Assembly (NCBI GenBank): GCA_944392135.1
Contig: CALXVQ010000007.1
Location: forward strand, 1-64,000
DNA length: 64,000 nucleotides
Origin: an uncultured Rickettsiales bacterium
Lineage (GTDB): Bacteria > Pseudomonadota > Alphaproteobacteria > Rickettsiales > UBA1997
Direction: 5' to 3'
Shown: positions 25,555 through 35,397 of the stretch, in pieces
Layout of the letters: every line of letters begins with the position of its first letter
Position numbering within the stretch: the stretch's first letter is position 1
Made by a program: the position numbers and the translations under genes
Notes under the pieces: model-generated
Seen by the model: the letters and a program-made list of their open reading frames with translations, nothing else
What the model was told of the DNA's origin: nothing
The model's database searches: none

Positions 25555-26340
25555 TTAATAATCCACTTTTATAAAATATAAACCTTGGGGTGGGGCAGTT
25601 GGACCAGCTTTTGTTCTGTCTTTACTTTCTATAATTTCTTGAAATTGTTGTATTGAAGTTTTATCCAAACCAACATCTACAAGAGTTCCAACTATATTTC
25701 TAACCATATGATGTAAAAATGATTTTGCCTGTATTCTAAAAATAATTTCATCATTATTTTTAAATATTTCTGCTTCATCTATTGTTTTAATCGGGCTTTT
25801 TGCTTGACATTCACTGTCTCTAAAACAACTCCAATCTCTTTTTCCGGACAAAAATTTTGTAGCTTCTTGTATTTTTTCTATATTTAATTCTCTATAAACT
25901 TGCCATACTCTGTTATTTAATAAAGCTGTTGGCTGTCGTCTATTTAAAATTCTATATTCGTAATATCTTTTTTTTGCAGAAAATCTAGCATGAAAATCAT
26001 TATCAACTTTTTGACAATCAATAATTGATATATCTTGTGTTTGAGTATTTTTTAATAAATATTCACAATTAATTTTTTCCATAAATTCAACTTTTAAATA
26101 GAAATTTAAAGCTGACATTAATTTAAAAGGTTCAAATTCTTTATTTAAATCAAAATGAGCTACTTGTCCTAATGCATGCACTCCGGCATCAGTTCTTCCA
26201 GAGCCAAAAACCTCAATATTTTCTGCTGTTAATAATTTTAAAGCATTTTCTAAACTTTGTTGTATTGTAAATTTTCCTTCTTGTTTTTGCCATCCATTAT
26301 AGTTTGTTCCATCATATTCTAAAATAATTTTATATCTCAT
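25555..26340 (-). CDS. truA: tRNA pseudouridine synthase A
   Basis: It converts uridines 38-40 of tRNA anticodon arms to pseudouridine. The N-terminus RYKIILEYDGTNYNGWQKQ and the catalytic GSGRTDAGVHALGQVAHFD (Asp in RTDAG, about residue 51) are diagnostic. FLHHMVRNIVGTLVDVG and GPTAPPQGLYF near the end are also family-typical. Length 261 is normal. lysS follows about 80 bp downstream and may be co-transcribed. Confidence 0.96.
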   Translation of the reverse strand: MRYKIILEYDGTNYNGWQKQEGKFTIQQSLENALKLLTAENIEVFGSGRTDAGVHALGQVAHFDLNKEFEPFKLMSALNFYLKVEFMEKINCEYLLKNTQTQDISIIDCQKVDNDFHARFSAKKRYYEYRILNRRQPTALLNNRVWQVYRELNIEKIQEATKFLSGKRDWSCFRDSECQAKSPIKTIDEAEIFKNNDEIIFRIQAKSFLHHMVRNIVGTLVDVGLDKTSIQQFQEIIESKDRTKAGPTAPPQGLYFIKVDY

Positions 26341-26410
26341 TGATATTAAATATTTTTAATTGAATATTAAATAAGGTATACTAACATTTATAAAAAACAA
26401 TATAAAAAAT

Positions 26411-27670
26411 ATGAAAACTTTAATAAAAAATGTTCTTTTAAATAATCAAAAACAAGATATTTTAATTGAAGACAATATTTTCTCAAAAATATCTAATGAA
26501 ATAAATGATAATGTAGATATTACTATTGATGCTAGTGATAAAATTATTCAACCAGCTTTTTATAATACTCATACACATGCCGCAATGAGTTTATTAAGAG
26601 GCCTTGGTGATGATAAAGAATTATTTTCTTGGCTAAGTGAAGATATATGGCCTGTTGAAGCAAAATTAACAGATGAAGATATTTATATTGGTACCAAGTT
26701 TGCCATTTTAGAAATGATAAAAAGCGGAACTGTATTTTTTAATGACATGTATTTTTCTCAAAAATCAATAATGCAAGCTATTGATGAAATGGGTGTTAGA
26801 GGTGTTGTATCTATTGTTGAATTTGATATGTTTGACAAAAAACAAACAGAAGAAAAAAAGATTGCCACAATAGATTTTTTAAAACTAAAAAACCCTTGTG
26901 AAGATAGAATTATTAAAGCAATTTCTTGTCATTCTGTTTATACAGTTTCAGAAGAATTATTATCTTATGCATCAAAAATTGCAAAAGAAAATAATGTATT
27001 TTTACATATTCATGCATCAGAAACTCAAAAAGAAGTTGACGATTGTATTGAAAAATATGGAAAATCTCCAATAGAAAAATTGGAAGAATTAGGACTATTA
27101 ACTGACAAAACAATATTGGCACATTGTGTTCATTTAAGTGATAAAGATATTGATATAATTAATAAACATAAAACAAAAGTAGCACATTGCCCGGTATCTA
27201 ATTTAAAATTAAATTCTGGAAAAATGGCTTTGCAAAAAATGTTAGATAAAGGTTGTTTCATAACATTAGGCACTGATGGTTCTTCATCAAATAATAGTTT
27301 AAGTATGATTGATGAAATGAAAATTTCAGCTTTATCTGCAAAAGATCAAGCAAATTCTCCTATTGCAGGAAAGGCAGAAGATATTTTTAAAATAGCTACA
27401 AAAAATGGGGCAGAAGCTTTTAGTATTAATGCTGGTGAAATTAAAGAAGGAAAATTGGCTGATTTTATTTTATATGATTTAAATAATTATCATATGCAAC
27501 CTAATTTTAATGCAATATCAAATATAGTTTATTCAGCTGATAATAGCTGTATTACTGATGTTTTTTGTAATGGAAAACAAATAATGAAAAATGGAAAAGT
27601 AAAAGATGAAGAAAAAATTATATATGATTTTAAAAAATGTTTTAAGAACCTAATAAATAAAAAAGATTAA
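26411..27670 (+). CDS. mtaD: Amidohydrolase, SAH/MTA deaminase-like
   Basis: This is a metal-dependent amidohydrolase of the TrzA/AtzA-MtaD group, which deaminates S-adenosylhomocysteine, methylthioadenosine or related compounds. Metal ligands are in NTHTHAAMSLLRGLGDD (HxH), IHASET, AHCVHL, and the Asp in LGTDGSSSNN. The VAHCPVSNLKLNSG segment is characteristic of this branch. It has 419 residues and starts at the ATG after a 70-bp divergent region shared with truA. Exact substrate cannot be assigned, since chlorohydrolase and guanine deaminase relatives have similar motifs. A hairpin (27679-27704) follows the stop. Confidence 0.85.
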   Translation: MKTLIKNVLLNNQKQDILIEDNIFSKISNEINDNVDITIDASDKIIQPAFYNTHTHAAMSLLRGLGDDKELFSWLSEDIWPVEAKLTDEDIYIGTKFAILEMIKSGTVFFNDMYFSQKSIMQAIDEMGVRGVVSIVEFDMFDKKQTEEKKIATIDFLKLKNPCEDRIIKAISCHSVYTVSEELLSYASKIAKENNVFLHIHASETQKEVDDCIEKYGKSPIEKLEELGLLTDKTILAHCVHLSDKDIDIINKHKTKVAHCPVSNLKLNSGKMALQKMLDKGCFITLGTDGSSSNNSLSMIDEMKISALSAKDQANSPIAGKAEDIFKIATKNGAEAFSINAGEIKEGKLADFILYDLNNYHMQPNFNAISNIVYSADNSCITDVFCNGKQIMKNGKVKDEEKIIYDFKKCFKNLINKKD

Positions 27671-27678
27671 AATATCAC

Positions 27679-27704
27679 TAAGTTCGTTCAACAGGGCGAA
27701 CTTA
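27679..27704 (+). terminator. Terminator after amidohydrolase gene
   Basis: The stem TAAGTTCG/CGAACTTA with a 10-nt loop is followed by TTTCTTATG. It is a moderate intrinsic terminator. Confidence 0.6.
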
Positions 27705-27744
27705 TTTCTTATGTTAATAATTGAAAAATAAATAAAGAATAGAT

Positions 27745-27819
27745 TGGAGGCCGGAGTCGGAATCGAACCGACGCATAGAAGCTTTGCAGGCCACGGCATT
27801 ACCACTTTGCTATCCGGCC
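27745..27819 (-). tRNA. tRNA-Cys (anticodon GCA)
   Basis: This is a 75-nt tRNA with acceptor stem GGCCGGA/TCCGGCC, discriminator T and encoded CCA. The anticodon loop is CTGCAAA. The T-arm is GTCGG-TTCGATT-CCGAC. U at position 73 and anticodon GCA identify cysteine. The anticodon stem as read (GTGGC/GCTTC) has a U-U mismatch and a G-U pair, which is weaker than usual. Confidence 0.93.
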
Positions 27820-27878
27820 AATCTTGCTTAAAGATTATTACACTTTAATATTTTTTAGTCAAGTTTTTTCTTAAATTT

Positions 27879-30182
27879 TTAAAAACTACTACCAAAACTA
27901 AATGTAAAATTTTGCGATTCATCATAATATTCTTTTTTGAGAACCTTTGAAAAATCAAAGCTTAAAGGTCCCATTGGTGATTGCCAAGCAATTGAAAAAC
28001 CATAAGCTGATCTAATTGAACCACTATCAACAATTCTAGCCATATTTAATGATGGGCTTTCATCAACATCTTTTAATGTACCGGCATTTATAAATAAACT
28101 TCCATAAATACCATATTCTTTTGGTAAACCAATTGGAAATCTTAATTCGGCATCTGCAACATAATATGTTTTTCCACCAACAGCACTACCATCAACAGGT
28201 GAACCATTTGATAAATTTCTAGCCCTAGGTCCTACACCACCATATTTAAAACCTTTAAAATTATTTCCACCTAGATAAAAAGCATCAACAGGATCTATTT
28301 TTTGTCCATTTACACCTTGAATTGTACCAGCTCTTCCACCTAATCGTAAAGTAATAACTGATGGCCATATAGGAATATAAACATTTGCACTTCCGGTAGC
28401 TTTAATATATTCTTTATCACCACCGAGTCCAGCATATTCTAAACCTAAATTTAATGAAAAGCCTTTTGTTGGATCAAATCTACTATCTTTTCTGTCATAA
28501 TATAAATTTTGCCCTATTGCAGATGTAACAGAATCTTGTTCGCTAATGATACCTTGATAATCATAACCAACATCTTTAATTTCTTGCCTATATAAAGAAT
28601 AATAAAGTCTTTGATCTAAATACTCTGTAATAGAATAACTAGCATTTAAACCAGCACCATATGTACTTTCTTTATAATCAATACTGTATTCATCTTCATC
28701 ATCTCTATAAAAAATATTAAATCCAGCATACAAATCTCTATCTAAAAAATAAGGCTTTCCGTATGATAAACTAATATCTTTTGTGTATTTTGCATATAAT
28801 ACTCTAAGATTCATTGTTTGACCTTTACCAAGTAAATTACTTTCTCTAATACCAGCATTAATATTAGCCCCATCAACTGTGGAATAACCAACACCAAATT
28901 GAAATTCACCAGTCTTTTTTTCAACAACATTTATAATAATATCTAATTGATTAGGTTGTTCTCCTTTTACTCTCTGAACATCAACTTGATCAAAATAACC
29001 TAAATTTCTAATTCTTTGTATAGATCTTTCAAATTTTGTTGTACTAAATGGATCACCTTCTTCTAATCTCATTTCTCTCCTAATGACATCATCATAAGTT
29101 CTAGTGTTTCCAGTAATTGTAATTGTACCAACATAAATTCTAGGACTTTCATCTATCACATAATCAATATCTATTTGTTTTGTTTCTGGATTTTCTCTTG
29201 TAAGTGGATTAATATTTACAAAAGCAAAGCCTTCTTTTGCTAATTCTGCTGTTAAAGAATCAACTGTATTATTAATTAAATTAGCATTAAATGTTTTTCC
29301 AGTTTTTGTTTTTAAAAATTTTTTTAATTTTGAATCGCTTACTTTTTTTATATTATTTGTAATTGTAATTTCACCAAAATTGTACTTTTCACCTTCATCT
29401 ATTAAAAATGTAATATCAAACCATTTATTATCCTTGTCTAACTCACCAACAGCTGATAATACTTCAAAATTAGGATAACCTTTTGAGTAATAAAACCTTC
29501 TTAATAGTTCTTTATCAAATTCAACTTTTACAGGATCATAAATTTCACTGCTACCAAATCTAAAAAATTTAGATTCCTTACTGTTTAATTCACTTTTTAA
29601 ATCTTCTTCGTTAAGGGCTTTTGCACCAATAATATTAATTTTACGAATTTTTGCTGGTTCTCCTTCGTTTATTTCAAAAACAATTTTAATTCTATTGTTA
29701 TCTTCTTTTATTATTTTAGGTTCAACTGTTGCTAAAAATCTTCCAGTTCTTCTATACAAATCAAGTATTCTCTTTGTATCATTATTTATTTTATTTTTGT
29801 TAAAAACTGATCTTTTTGATGTTGTAATTTCGGAAGATAAAATTGCATCGCTAATTTTATCATTACCATCAAAAAGAACTTCTGTTATAAGTGGATTTTC
29901 TATTACATTTATAATTAAATTTCCATTTTTATAATCAATATCAACTCTTTCAAATAAACCTGTTGAATATAAAGCTTTAATAGAATTATTTACTTCGTCT
30001 GGTGAATATGAAGAATTTTCTTGCATTGTTAAATAATTCTTAACAACTGATGTATCAACTCTTTGATTATTTTTGATTTCTATTTTTTTTATTGTATTGA
30101 CATTATTAGCAAGTGCAAATGATGTTTGAGTAAAAAATAAAACTGGCAATAAAAAATTAATTTTTTTCAACTTCAAAATCAT
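27879..30182 (-). CDS. bamA: Outer membrane assembly factor BamA
   Basis: This is the core of the beta-barrel assembly machine, acting in the outer membrane. A signal peptide (about 1-25, ending in SFALAN) is followed by five POTRA repeats to about residue 345; the last has a clear VGTITITGNTRTYDDVIRREM segment. The 16-strand barrel follows, with LGGNNFKGFKYGGVGPR near the lid region and PIGLPKEYGI, ending in Phe as barrel proteins do. Length 767 is normal. The gene stands between tRNA-Cys and tRNA-Glu. The rseP, skp and lpx genes often found nearby are not present. Confidence 0.95.
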   Translation of the reverse strand: MILKLKKINFLLPVLFFTQTSFALANNVNTIKKIEIKNNQRVDTSVVKNYLTMQENSSYSPDEVNNSIKALYSTGLFERVDIDYKNGNLIINVIENPLITEVLFDGNDKISDAILSSEITTSKRSVFNKNKINNDTKRILDLYRRTGRFLATVEPKIIKEDNNRIKIVFEINEGEPAKIRKINIIGAKALNEEDLKSELNSKESKFFRFGSSEIYDPVKVEFDKELLRRFYYSKGYPNFEVLSAVGELDKDNKWFDITFLIDEGEKYNFGEITITNNIKKVSDSKLKKFLKTKTGKTFNANLINNTVDSLTAELAKEGFAFVNINPLTRENPETKQIDIDYVIDESPRIYVGTITITGNTRTYDDVIRREMRLEEGDPFSTTKFERSIQRIRNLGYFDQVDVQRVKGEQPNQLDIIINVVEKKTGEFQFGVGYSTVDGANINAGIRESNLLGKGQTMNLRVLYAKYTKDISLSYGKPYFLDRDLYAGFNIFYRDDEDEYSIDYKESTYGAGLNASYSITEYLDQRLYYSLYRQEIKDVGYDYQGIISEQDSVTSAIGQNLYYDRKDSRFDPTKGFSLNLGLEYAGLGGDKEYIKATGSANVYIPIWPSVITLRLGGRAGTIQGVNGQKIDPVDAFYLGGNNFKGFKYGGVGPRARNLSNGSPVDGSAVGGKTYYVADAELRFPIGLPKEYGIYGSLFINAGTLKDVDESPSLNMARIVDSGSIRSAYGFSIAWQSPMGPLSFDFSKVLKKEYYDESQNFTFSFGSSF

Positions 30183-30200
30183 TTATTAATATATAAATAA

Positions 30201-30275
30201 TGGTGATCTCTACGGGATTCGAACCCGTGTTTCCACCGTGAGGGGGTAGCATCCTAACCACTAGATGAAGAGACC
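30201..30275 (-). tRNA. tRNA-Glu (anticodon CTC)
   Basis: Minus-strand cloverleaf of 75 nt. The acceptor stem GGTCTCT pairs with AGAGATC, followed by A and encoded CCA. The anticodon loop CCCTCAC gives CTC, and the T-arm contains GGGTTCGAATCCC. A CTC isoacceptor is not needed for decoding if a TTC one exists elsewhere. Confidence 0.95.
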
Positions 30276-30381
30276 ATATTTACATATAATAAAAATTAAT
30301 ATTTTAATTGCAATAAAATTTTGTTGAATATTTTATTTTAGCATTTAATATTTCAATTAGATAAATATTTAGATAATTGAG

Positions 30382-30684
30382 ATGACAAAAAATTTTAGTA
30401 TTCCTTGTAATTTTAATGGTCAAGTACAACAAATTTTGTTTACTATTGGTTCTCCTGATGTAGATCATCACCCAATACATTTTCAGTCTACTTGGTTGTC
30501 TGAAAATAAAGGTGGTGTAGTTCCTCCTGATATCATGACATCAATTTCTAAATTGCAAAAATTAGCTTATAAACATAAAGTGTCGTTTGAAGAATTGTGT
30601 TATTATGCTATAAATGTTGCTAATGGAAGTATTGAAAATGACAATCAAGAATATGCTAAAATAATTGAAGAAATGGATAATTAA
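30382..30684 (+). CDS. DUF2610 family protein
   Basis: This 100-residue protein matches the DUF2610 family known mainly from Rickettsiales. The start is TKNFSIPCNFNGQVQQILFT, followed by the region ending HHPIHFQSTWLSENKGG, then a helical C-terminal half with PPDIMTSISKLQKLA. Function is unknown. It is separated by 2 bp from ftsQ, so the two are co-transcribed here. The family distribution is one of the arguments for placing this genome near Rickettsiales. Confidence 0.85.
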   Translation: MTKNFSIPCNFNGQVQQILFTIGSPDVDHHPIHFQSTWLSENKGGVVPPDIMTSISKLQKLAYKHKVSFEELCYYAINVANGSIENDNQEYAKIIEEMDN

Positions 30685-30686
30685 TA

Positions 30687-31508
30687 ATGCCTGATTGTAC
30701 CAGACCTAGAAATAAAAAAAATAAAAGACGAAGTAAGAAAAATCTTGATAGGACACTTTTTTATTTAAAAATTTCTAAAATTTTTAAAGTGTCTTTTAGT
30801 ATTGTTATATTTTTTGTCATTATTTATTTAATAACCTTGTTTGTTAAAGAAAGTATTTTTACTAAAATAAAAAATAAATTATCTAATGAATACTCTAATC
30901 TTATTTATAAAAATATTTGTTCAAATATTGAGATTAATGGTGTAAATATGGTTAATTTAAAACAATTAGAAGAAAAGGTTTATAACTTCTGTAATTTAGA
31001 AAATAAAAATAATTTATCTTTATTATCAAGAGAAATTTTAAAAGATCCTTGGGTTAAAAATTTATCTATAAAAAGAAAAATACCTGATACTTTAATAATA
31101 AATATTGAAGAATTTATACCATTTGCTGTATGGAAAACTGATAATGATATTCATTTAATAGATGAAGAAGGACAAATAATTTTTATTTCCAAAAAAGATA
31201 CTAGAAAATTTTTATATTTAATAGTTGTTGCTGGTGATGGTGCAAAAGATAACATATATGGTTTATTTAATATGTTGTCATCTAATCCAACATTATTTTC
31301 TAGAATTAAATCTGCATTGTTTATTGGAAAAAGAAGGTGGAATCTAGAACTTGATAATGGTATTATTGTAAAAATGCCAGAAGATAATTTATTGTCAGCT
31401 TGGAATAACTTAAATAAAATATTATCTATAAATGGATCAGAAATAGATATTAAGGTTATAGATTTAAGGAATCCAGATAAAACATTTATAGAAAAAGTTC
31501 AACATTAA
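30687..31508 (+). CDS. ftsQ: Cell division protein FtsQ
   Basis: This is a bitopic inner-membrane divisome protein. A basic cytoplasmic tail (about 1-30) and one membrane helix (FKVSFSIVIFFVIIYLIT) precede a periplasmic POTRA domain and the beta domain. The segment EILKDPWVKNLSIKRKIPDT with INIEEFIPFAVWK and HLIDEEGQII is the usual FtsQ fingerprint. Length 273 is normal. ftsA and ftsZ do not follow; uvrA does, with its own promoter-like region, so the dcw cluster is split in this genome. Confidence 0.88.
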   Translation: MPDCTRPRNKKNKRRSKKNLDRTLFYLKISKIFKVSFSIVIFFVIIYLITLFVKESIFTKIKNKLSNEYSNLIYKNICSNIEINGVNMVNLKQLEEKVYNFCNLENKNNLSLLSREILKDPWVKNLSIKRKIPDTLIINIEEFIPFAVWKTDNDIHLIDEEGQIIFISKKDTRKFLYLIVVAGDGAKDNIYGLFNMLSSNPTLFSRIKSALFIGKRRWNLELDNGIIVKMPEDNLLSAWNNLNKILSINGSEIDIKVIDLRNPDKTFIEKVQH

Positions 31509-31548
31509 AAGTTATTTATTTTTTTAGTACTTTTTATGCAAAAATTAC

Positions 31549-31577
31549 TTGCAATTATTTTGTTTGAGTGTTATAAG
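31549..31577 (+). promoter_or_regulatory. Promoter candidate for uvrA
   Basis: TTGCAA (31549-31554) and TATAAG (31572-31577) are 17 bp apart, about 38 bp before the uvrA ATG. I see no alphaproteobacterial SOS box (GTTC-N7-GTTC) around it. Confidence 0.5.
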
Positions 31578-31614
31578 TAATTTAGATACTTTTATAAATA
31601 TATAGAAATACGAA

Positions 31615-34527
31615 ATGCAGGCTGATTTTATTAGTGTCGTTGGAGCACGACAAAACAATTTAAAAAATATAAATATTAAAATACCAAAAAATAAACTAAC
31701 TGTTATTACGGGGTTATCTGGTTCTGGTAAATCTTCGTTAGCTTTTGATACTATTTATGCAGAGGGACAAAGAAGATATATTGAAAGTTTATCAACTTAT
31801 GCTAGACAATTTTTAAATGTACAAAATAAACCAGAAGTTGAGAGTATTACTGGCTTATCACCAGCTATTGCTATTGATCAAAAAGTTATGGGAAAAAATC
31901 CTAGATCAACAGTTGGTACCGTTACAGAAATATATGATTATTTAAGATTATTATATGCAAGAATAGGTGTACCATATTCTCCAAAAACTGGAAAACCTTT
32001 ACAAAGTCAAACACCGGAAGATATGGTAAAATGTGTGATGATGTTGCCAGTTGGTACAAAGATAAATATATTAGCACCGGTTGTTAAATCTTCCAGGGGG
32101 GAACATAGAAAAGAGTTAATTAAAATTAGAAAACAAGGTTATACAAAAATCAAGGTTGATGGTGATATTTACGATATTCATAACTCATTACCTAAACTTG
32201 ATAGAAGTATAAAACACGATATAGATGTTGTACTTGATACATTAACTGTTGAAGAAGGAATGGAAGATAGTATTTTAAAAAAGATTAGATCGGGTTTAGA
32301 TATTTCTGATGGTATTATTTTGATTGATTTAGTTTCTTTGCCTAAAAAAACAAAAGTTGTTGTTTTAAGAAATAAAGAATATGAAAAAGGTGAACAAATT
32401 AGATTTTCTAGAAAATATACAGATCCAGAAACTGGCTTAACTATTGATACTATTGAGCCTAAATTATTTTCTTTCAATAATCCATTTGGAGCATGTCATA
32501 AATGTGATGGACTTGGTACAGAATCTTTTTTTAATCCTGATTTAATTATAATGGATAAAAATTTATCTATTAGAGAAGGGGCTATTGATCCTTGGAAAAC
32601 TGATGCTAATGCAAAAGTTTATATTCAAATGATTCAACAATTAGGTAAAATATATAATTTTAACATTGATACACCATATTATAAATATTCTGATGAAGTT
32701 AAAAATATTATATTATATGGTAGTGATGATGAAGTTATTGTTGAAAAAGAAACTGGTTTAAACACTATTACAACACAAATGAAGTTTGCAGGTGTTATAA
32801 ATATTCTTTTAGATAAATACCAAAAAAATAGAGATGAATTATTAAGGGATGAGTTATCAAAATATCAAAGTTTAAGACCTTGTAGTGAGTGTCATGGTTA
32901 TAGACTTAATGATGAAGCATTAAGTGTCAAAATATTAGGCAAAAATATTGGTGAAGTTTGTGAATTATCAATACAGAAAGCTATTGAATTTTTTAATGAA
33001 TTACCAAAACACTTAAATGAAAGTGAAAAAATAATTGCTGATAAAATTGTTACAGAAATTACAAATAGATTATTGTTTTTAACAAATGTTGGACTGGAAT
33101 ATCTTACATTAAGTAGAGAATCAAGTACTTTATCTGGTGGTGAAAGTCAAAGAATTAGATTAGCCACACAAATTGGTACAGGGCTTTCTGGTGTGTTATA
33201 TGTATTAGATGAACCATCTATTGGTTTACATCAATCAGATAATAGAAAACTTATTGAAACTTTAAAAAGATTAAGAGATTTAGGAAATACTGTTATAGTT
33301 GTTGAGCATGATGAGGAAACAATGATGGAAGCTGATTGGCTTGTAGATATTGGTCCTGGTGCTGGTGTTCATGGTGGAAGGGTTATGGCAGAAGGTACAC
33401 CAGAAGAAGTTTTAAACAACCCTAATAGTATTACAGGAGCTTATTTAAGAGGTAAAAAATGTATTCCAATTCCACCATATAGAAGAAAATTTAATCCTAA
33501 AAAATGTATTAAAATAGTTAATGCAAGGGGACATAATTTAAAAAATGTTGATGTATCTTTTCCAACAGGTGTATTTTGTTCTATAACTGGTGTATCTGGT
33601 GGTGGTAAATCAACTCTTGTTTTACACACATTATATAAAGCTCTCACTAGAATTTTAAATAATACAAAAGTTACACCAGAGCCATTTGATAGAATTGAAG
33701 GTGTATCTAATATTGATAAAGTTATTCAAATAGATCAATCACCAATAGGCAGAACACCTAGATCAAACCCTTGTACTTATGTAGGTGCATTTACTCATAT
33801 TAGAGACTTATTTGTAAATACAGAAGAAGCAGTAAATAGAGATTATAAATTAAATAGATTTTCATTTAATGTAAAAGGTGGAAGATGTGAAAATTGCCAA
33901 GGTGATGGTAGTATAAAAATTGAAATGCATTTCTTGCCTGATGTTTATATTACTTGTCCTGTTTGTGGTGGTAAAAGGTATAATAGTGAAACATTAGAAA
34001 TTGAATTTAATGGAAAAAATATTGCTGATGTTTTAGATATGACTGTTGAAGAAGCTTGTGCTTTCTTTAAAGATATTCCTTTAATATATGATAAATTTAA
34101 AGCATTAAAAGATGTTGGGTTAGGTTATATCAAAATAGGACAATCTGCTACTACATTATCTGGTGGTGAAGCACAAAGAATTAAGCTTGCAAAAGAATTG
34201 AGTAAAAAAGATACGGGAAATACGATTTATATTCTTGATGAGCCTACAACAGGTTTGCATTCCGACGATATTAAAAAATTATTATGCGTTTTACATAAAC
34301 TAGTAGAGCAGGGTAATACTGTTATTGTTATTGAACACAATTTGGATGTTATAAAAACTAGTGATTGGATTATTGATGTTGGTCCACATGGTGGTGAGAA
34401 AGGCGGTTATATTGTTGCAACTGGAACACCAGAGGAAGTTTGCGAAAATGAAAATAGTTTAACCGGAAAATTTTTAAAGATTGTAATGGATAAATATAAT
34501 TCTTGTAAAGATAATATAACAAAATAA
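31615..34527 (+). CDS. uvrA: Excinuclease ABC subunit A
   Basis: This is the damage-recognition ATPase of nucleotide excision repair. Two ABC modules are present: Walker A GLSGSGKSSLAFDT near residue 36 and GVSGGGKSTLVLHT near 660, each with a signature (TLSGGESQRIRLA, TLSGGEAQRIKLA) and Walker B (VLDEPSIGLH, ILDEPTTGLH). Zinc-binding CxxC pairs are visible in ACHKCDGLG, PCSECHGYR, CENCQGDGS and CPVCGGKR. Length 970 is slightly above typical and the protein is complete. It is followed 9 bp later by an HD-domain gene with an AGGAG ribosome site. Confidence 0.97.
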   Translation: MQADFISVVGARQNNLKNINIKIPKNKLTVITGLSGSGKSSLAFDTIYAEGQRRYIESLSTYARQFLNVQNKPEVESITGLSPAIAIDQKVMGKNPRSTVGTVTEIYDYLRLLYARIGVPYSPKTGKPLQSQTPEDMVKCVMMLPVGTKINILAPVVKSSRGEHRKELIKIRKQGYTKIKVDGDIYDIHNSLPKLDRSIKHDIDVVLDTLTVEEGMEDSILKKIRSGLDISDGIILIDLVSLPKKTKVVVLRNKEYEKGEQIRFSRKYTDPETGLTIDTIEPKLFSFNNPFGACHKCDGLGTESFFNPDLIIMDKNLSIREGAIDPWKTDANAKVYIQMIQQLGKIYNFNIDTPYYKYSDEVKNIILYGSDDEVIVEKETGLNTITTQMKFAGVINILLDKYQKNRDELLRDELSKYQSLRPCSECHGYRLNDEALSVKILGKNIGEVCELSIQKAIEFFNELPKHLNESEKIIADKIVTEITNRLLFLTNVGLEYLTLSRESSTLSGGESQRIRLATQIGTGLSGVLYVLDEPSIGLHQSDNRKLIETLKRLRDLGNTVIVVEHDEETMMEADWLVDIGPGAGVHGGRVMAEGTPEEVLNNPNSITGAYLRGKKCIPIPPYRRKFNPKKCIKIVNARGHNLKNVDVSFPTGVFCSITGVSGGGKSTLVLHTLYKALTRILNNTKVTPEPFDRIEGVSNIDKVIQIDQSPIGRTPRSNPCTYVGAFTHIRDLFVNTEEAVNRDYKLNRFSFNVKGGRCENCQGDGSIKIEMHFLPDVYITCPVCGGKRYNSETLEIEFNGKNIADVLDMTVEEACAFFKDIPLIYDKFKALKDVGLGYIKIGQSATTLSGGEAQRIKLAKELSKKDTGNTIYILDEPTTGLHSDDIKKLLCVLHKLVEQGNTVIVIEHNLDVIKTSDWIIDVGPHGGEKGGYIVATGTPEEVCENENSLTGKFLKIVMDKYNSCKDNITK

Positions 34528-34536
34528 GGAGTATAT

Positions 34537-35382
34537 ATGCCAATAGAAAATTTAGAAAAAGCAAAAGTTATCTTAAAAAATCATTATGATAAGCAACAAA
34601 AAGTTGTTGATGCTAGTGGTATAAAAGAAGATATTTTATGGGTGAAAATGAAATATGCTCATTCAATTGATGTTTTTAATATTGCAGAGTATTTAATAGA
34701 TAATGATGAAGAATTAAAAAAATTAACAGAAGATCAAAAATTATATGGTAAATTATCTGCTTTATTACATGATATTGGTAGAGCTTATGAAGTTGGAGAG
34801 ACAAAGGAAAAAGTAAAACCACATGGTTATTATGGAGCTGATGTTATTTTAAAACAAATTGAAACAGAAACTAACCCTTTTATACTTATTCCAGTAAAAT
34901 ATCATGGTGATTTATTAGCAGAAGAAAATGCTAGAAAAGACTTAGAAAATATGGAAAATTTATCAAATGAAGACAAAGAAATAATTATTAAATTACTATA
35001 TCTTGTTATGGATAGTGATAAATTATCTAATTTTAAATTATTTCAGCAAATAGATGAAGGTTATTTTTTGAGTAGAAAGAAAGAATTATATATTTCTGAC
35101 GAATGCTATAACCATTTTATCAAGAGAGAGTTAATAAAAAGAGAAGATTTAAAAACAATTTTTGATGAATTTTTATATTATATTAGTTGGTTTTATGATT
35201 TAAATTTTAAAGCATCAAAAGATTTAATATTAAAAAATAACTTAATGAAAACATTTATTCTTAAAATGCGAGAAAAAATAGAATTAATAAAACCAACAGC
35301 AACACCTGATCAAATTAAAAAAATAGAAATGCAATTTAAAGAGATTGAAAAACAAATGTTAGAAGATGGTATAATTTATTAA
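34537..35382 (+). CDS. HD-domain phosphohydrolase, copy 1
   Basis: This 281-residue HD-superfamily protein has metal ligands in YAHSIDVFN (His) and LLHDIGRAY (the HD pair), plus a later KYHGD. It probably hydrolyses a phosphate ester or nucleotide; the substrate is unknown. The next gene encodes a paralogue. The two share a 278-bp stretch that is identical at DNA level (34718-34995 and 35573-35850) while their flanks have diverged, a sign of gene conversion. The ribosome site AAGGAG precedes the ATG. Copy 1 is only 9 bp from uvrA. Confidence 0.85.
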   Translation: MPIENLEKAKVILKNHYDKQQKVVDASGIKEDILWVKMKYAHSIDVFNIAEYLIDNDEELKKLTEDQKLYGKLSALLHDIGRAYEVGETKEKVKPHGYYGADVILKQIETETNPFILIPVKYHGDLLAEENARKDLENMENLSNEDKEIIIKLLYLVMDSDKLSNFKLFQQIDEGYFLSRKKELYISDECYNHFIKRELIKREDLKTIFDEFLYYISWFYDLNFKASKDLILKNNLMKTFILKMREKIELIKPTATPDQIKKIEMQFKEIEKQMLEDGIIY

Positions 35383-35397
35383 TTTTAAAATATAAAT

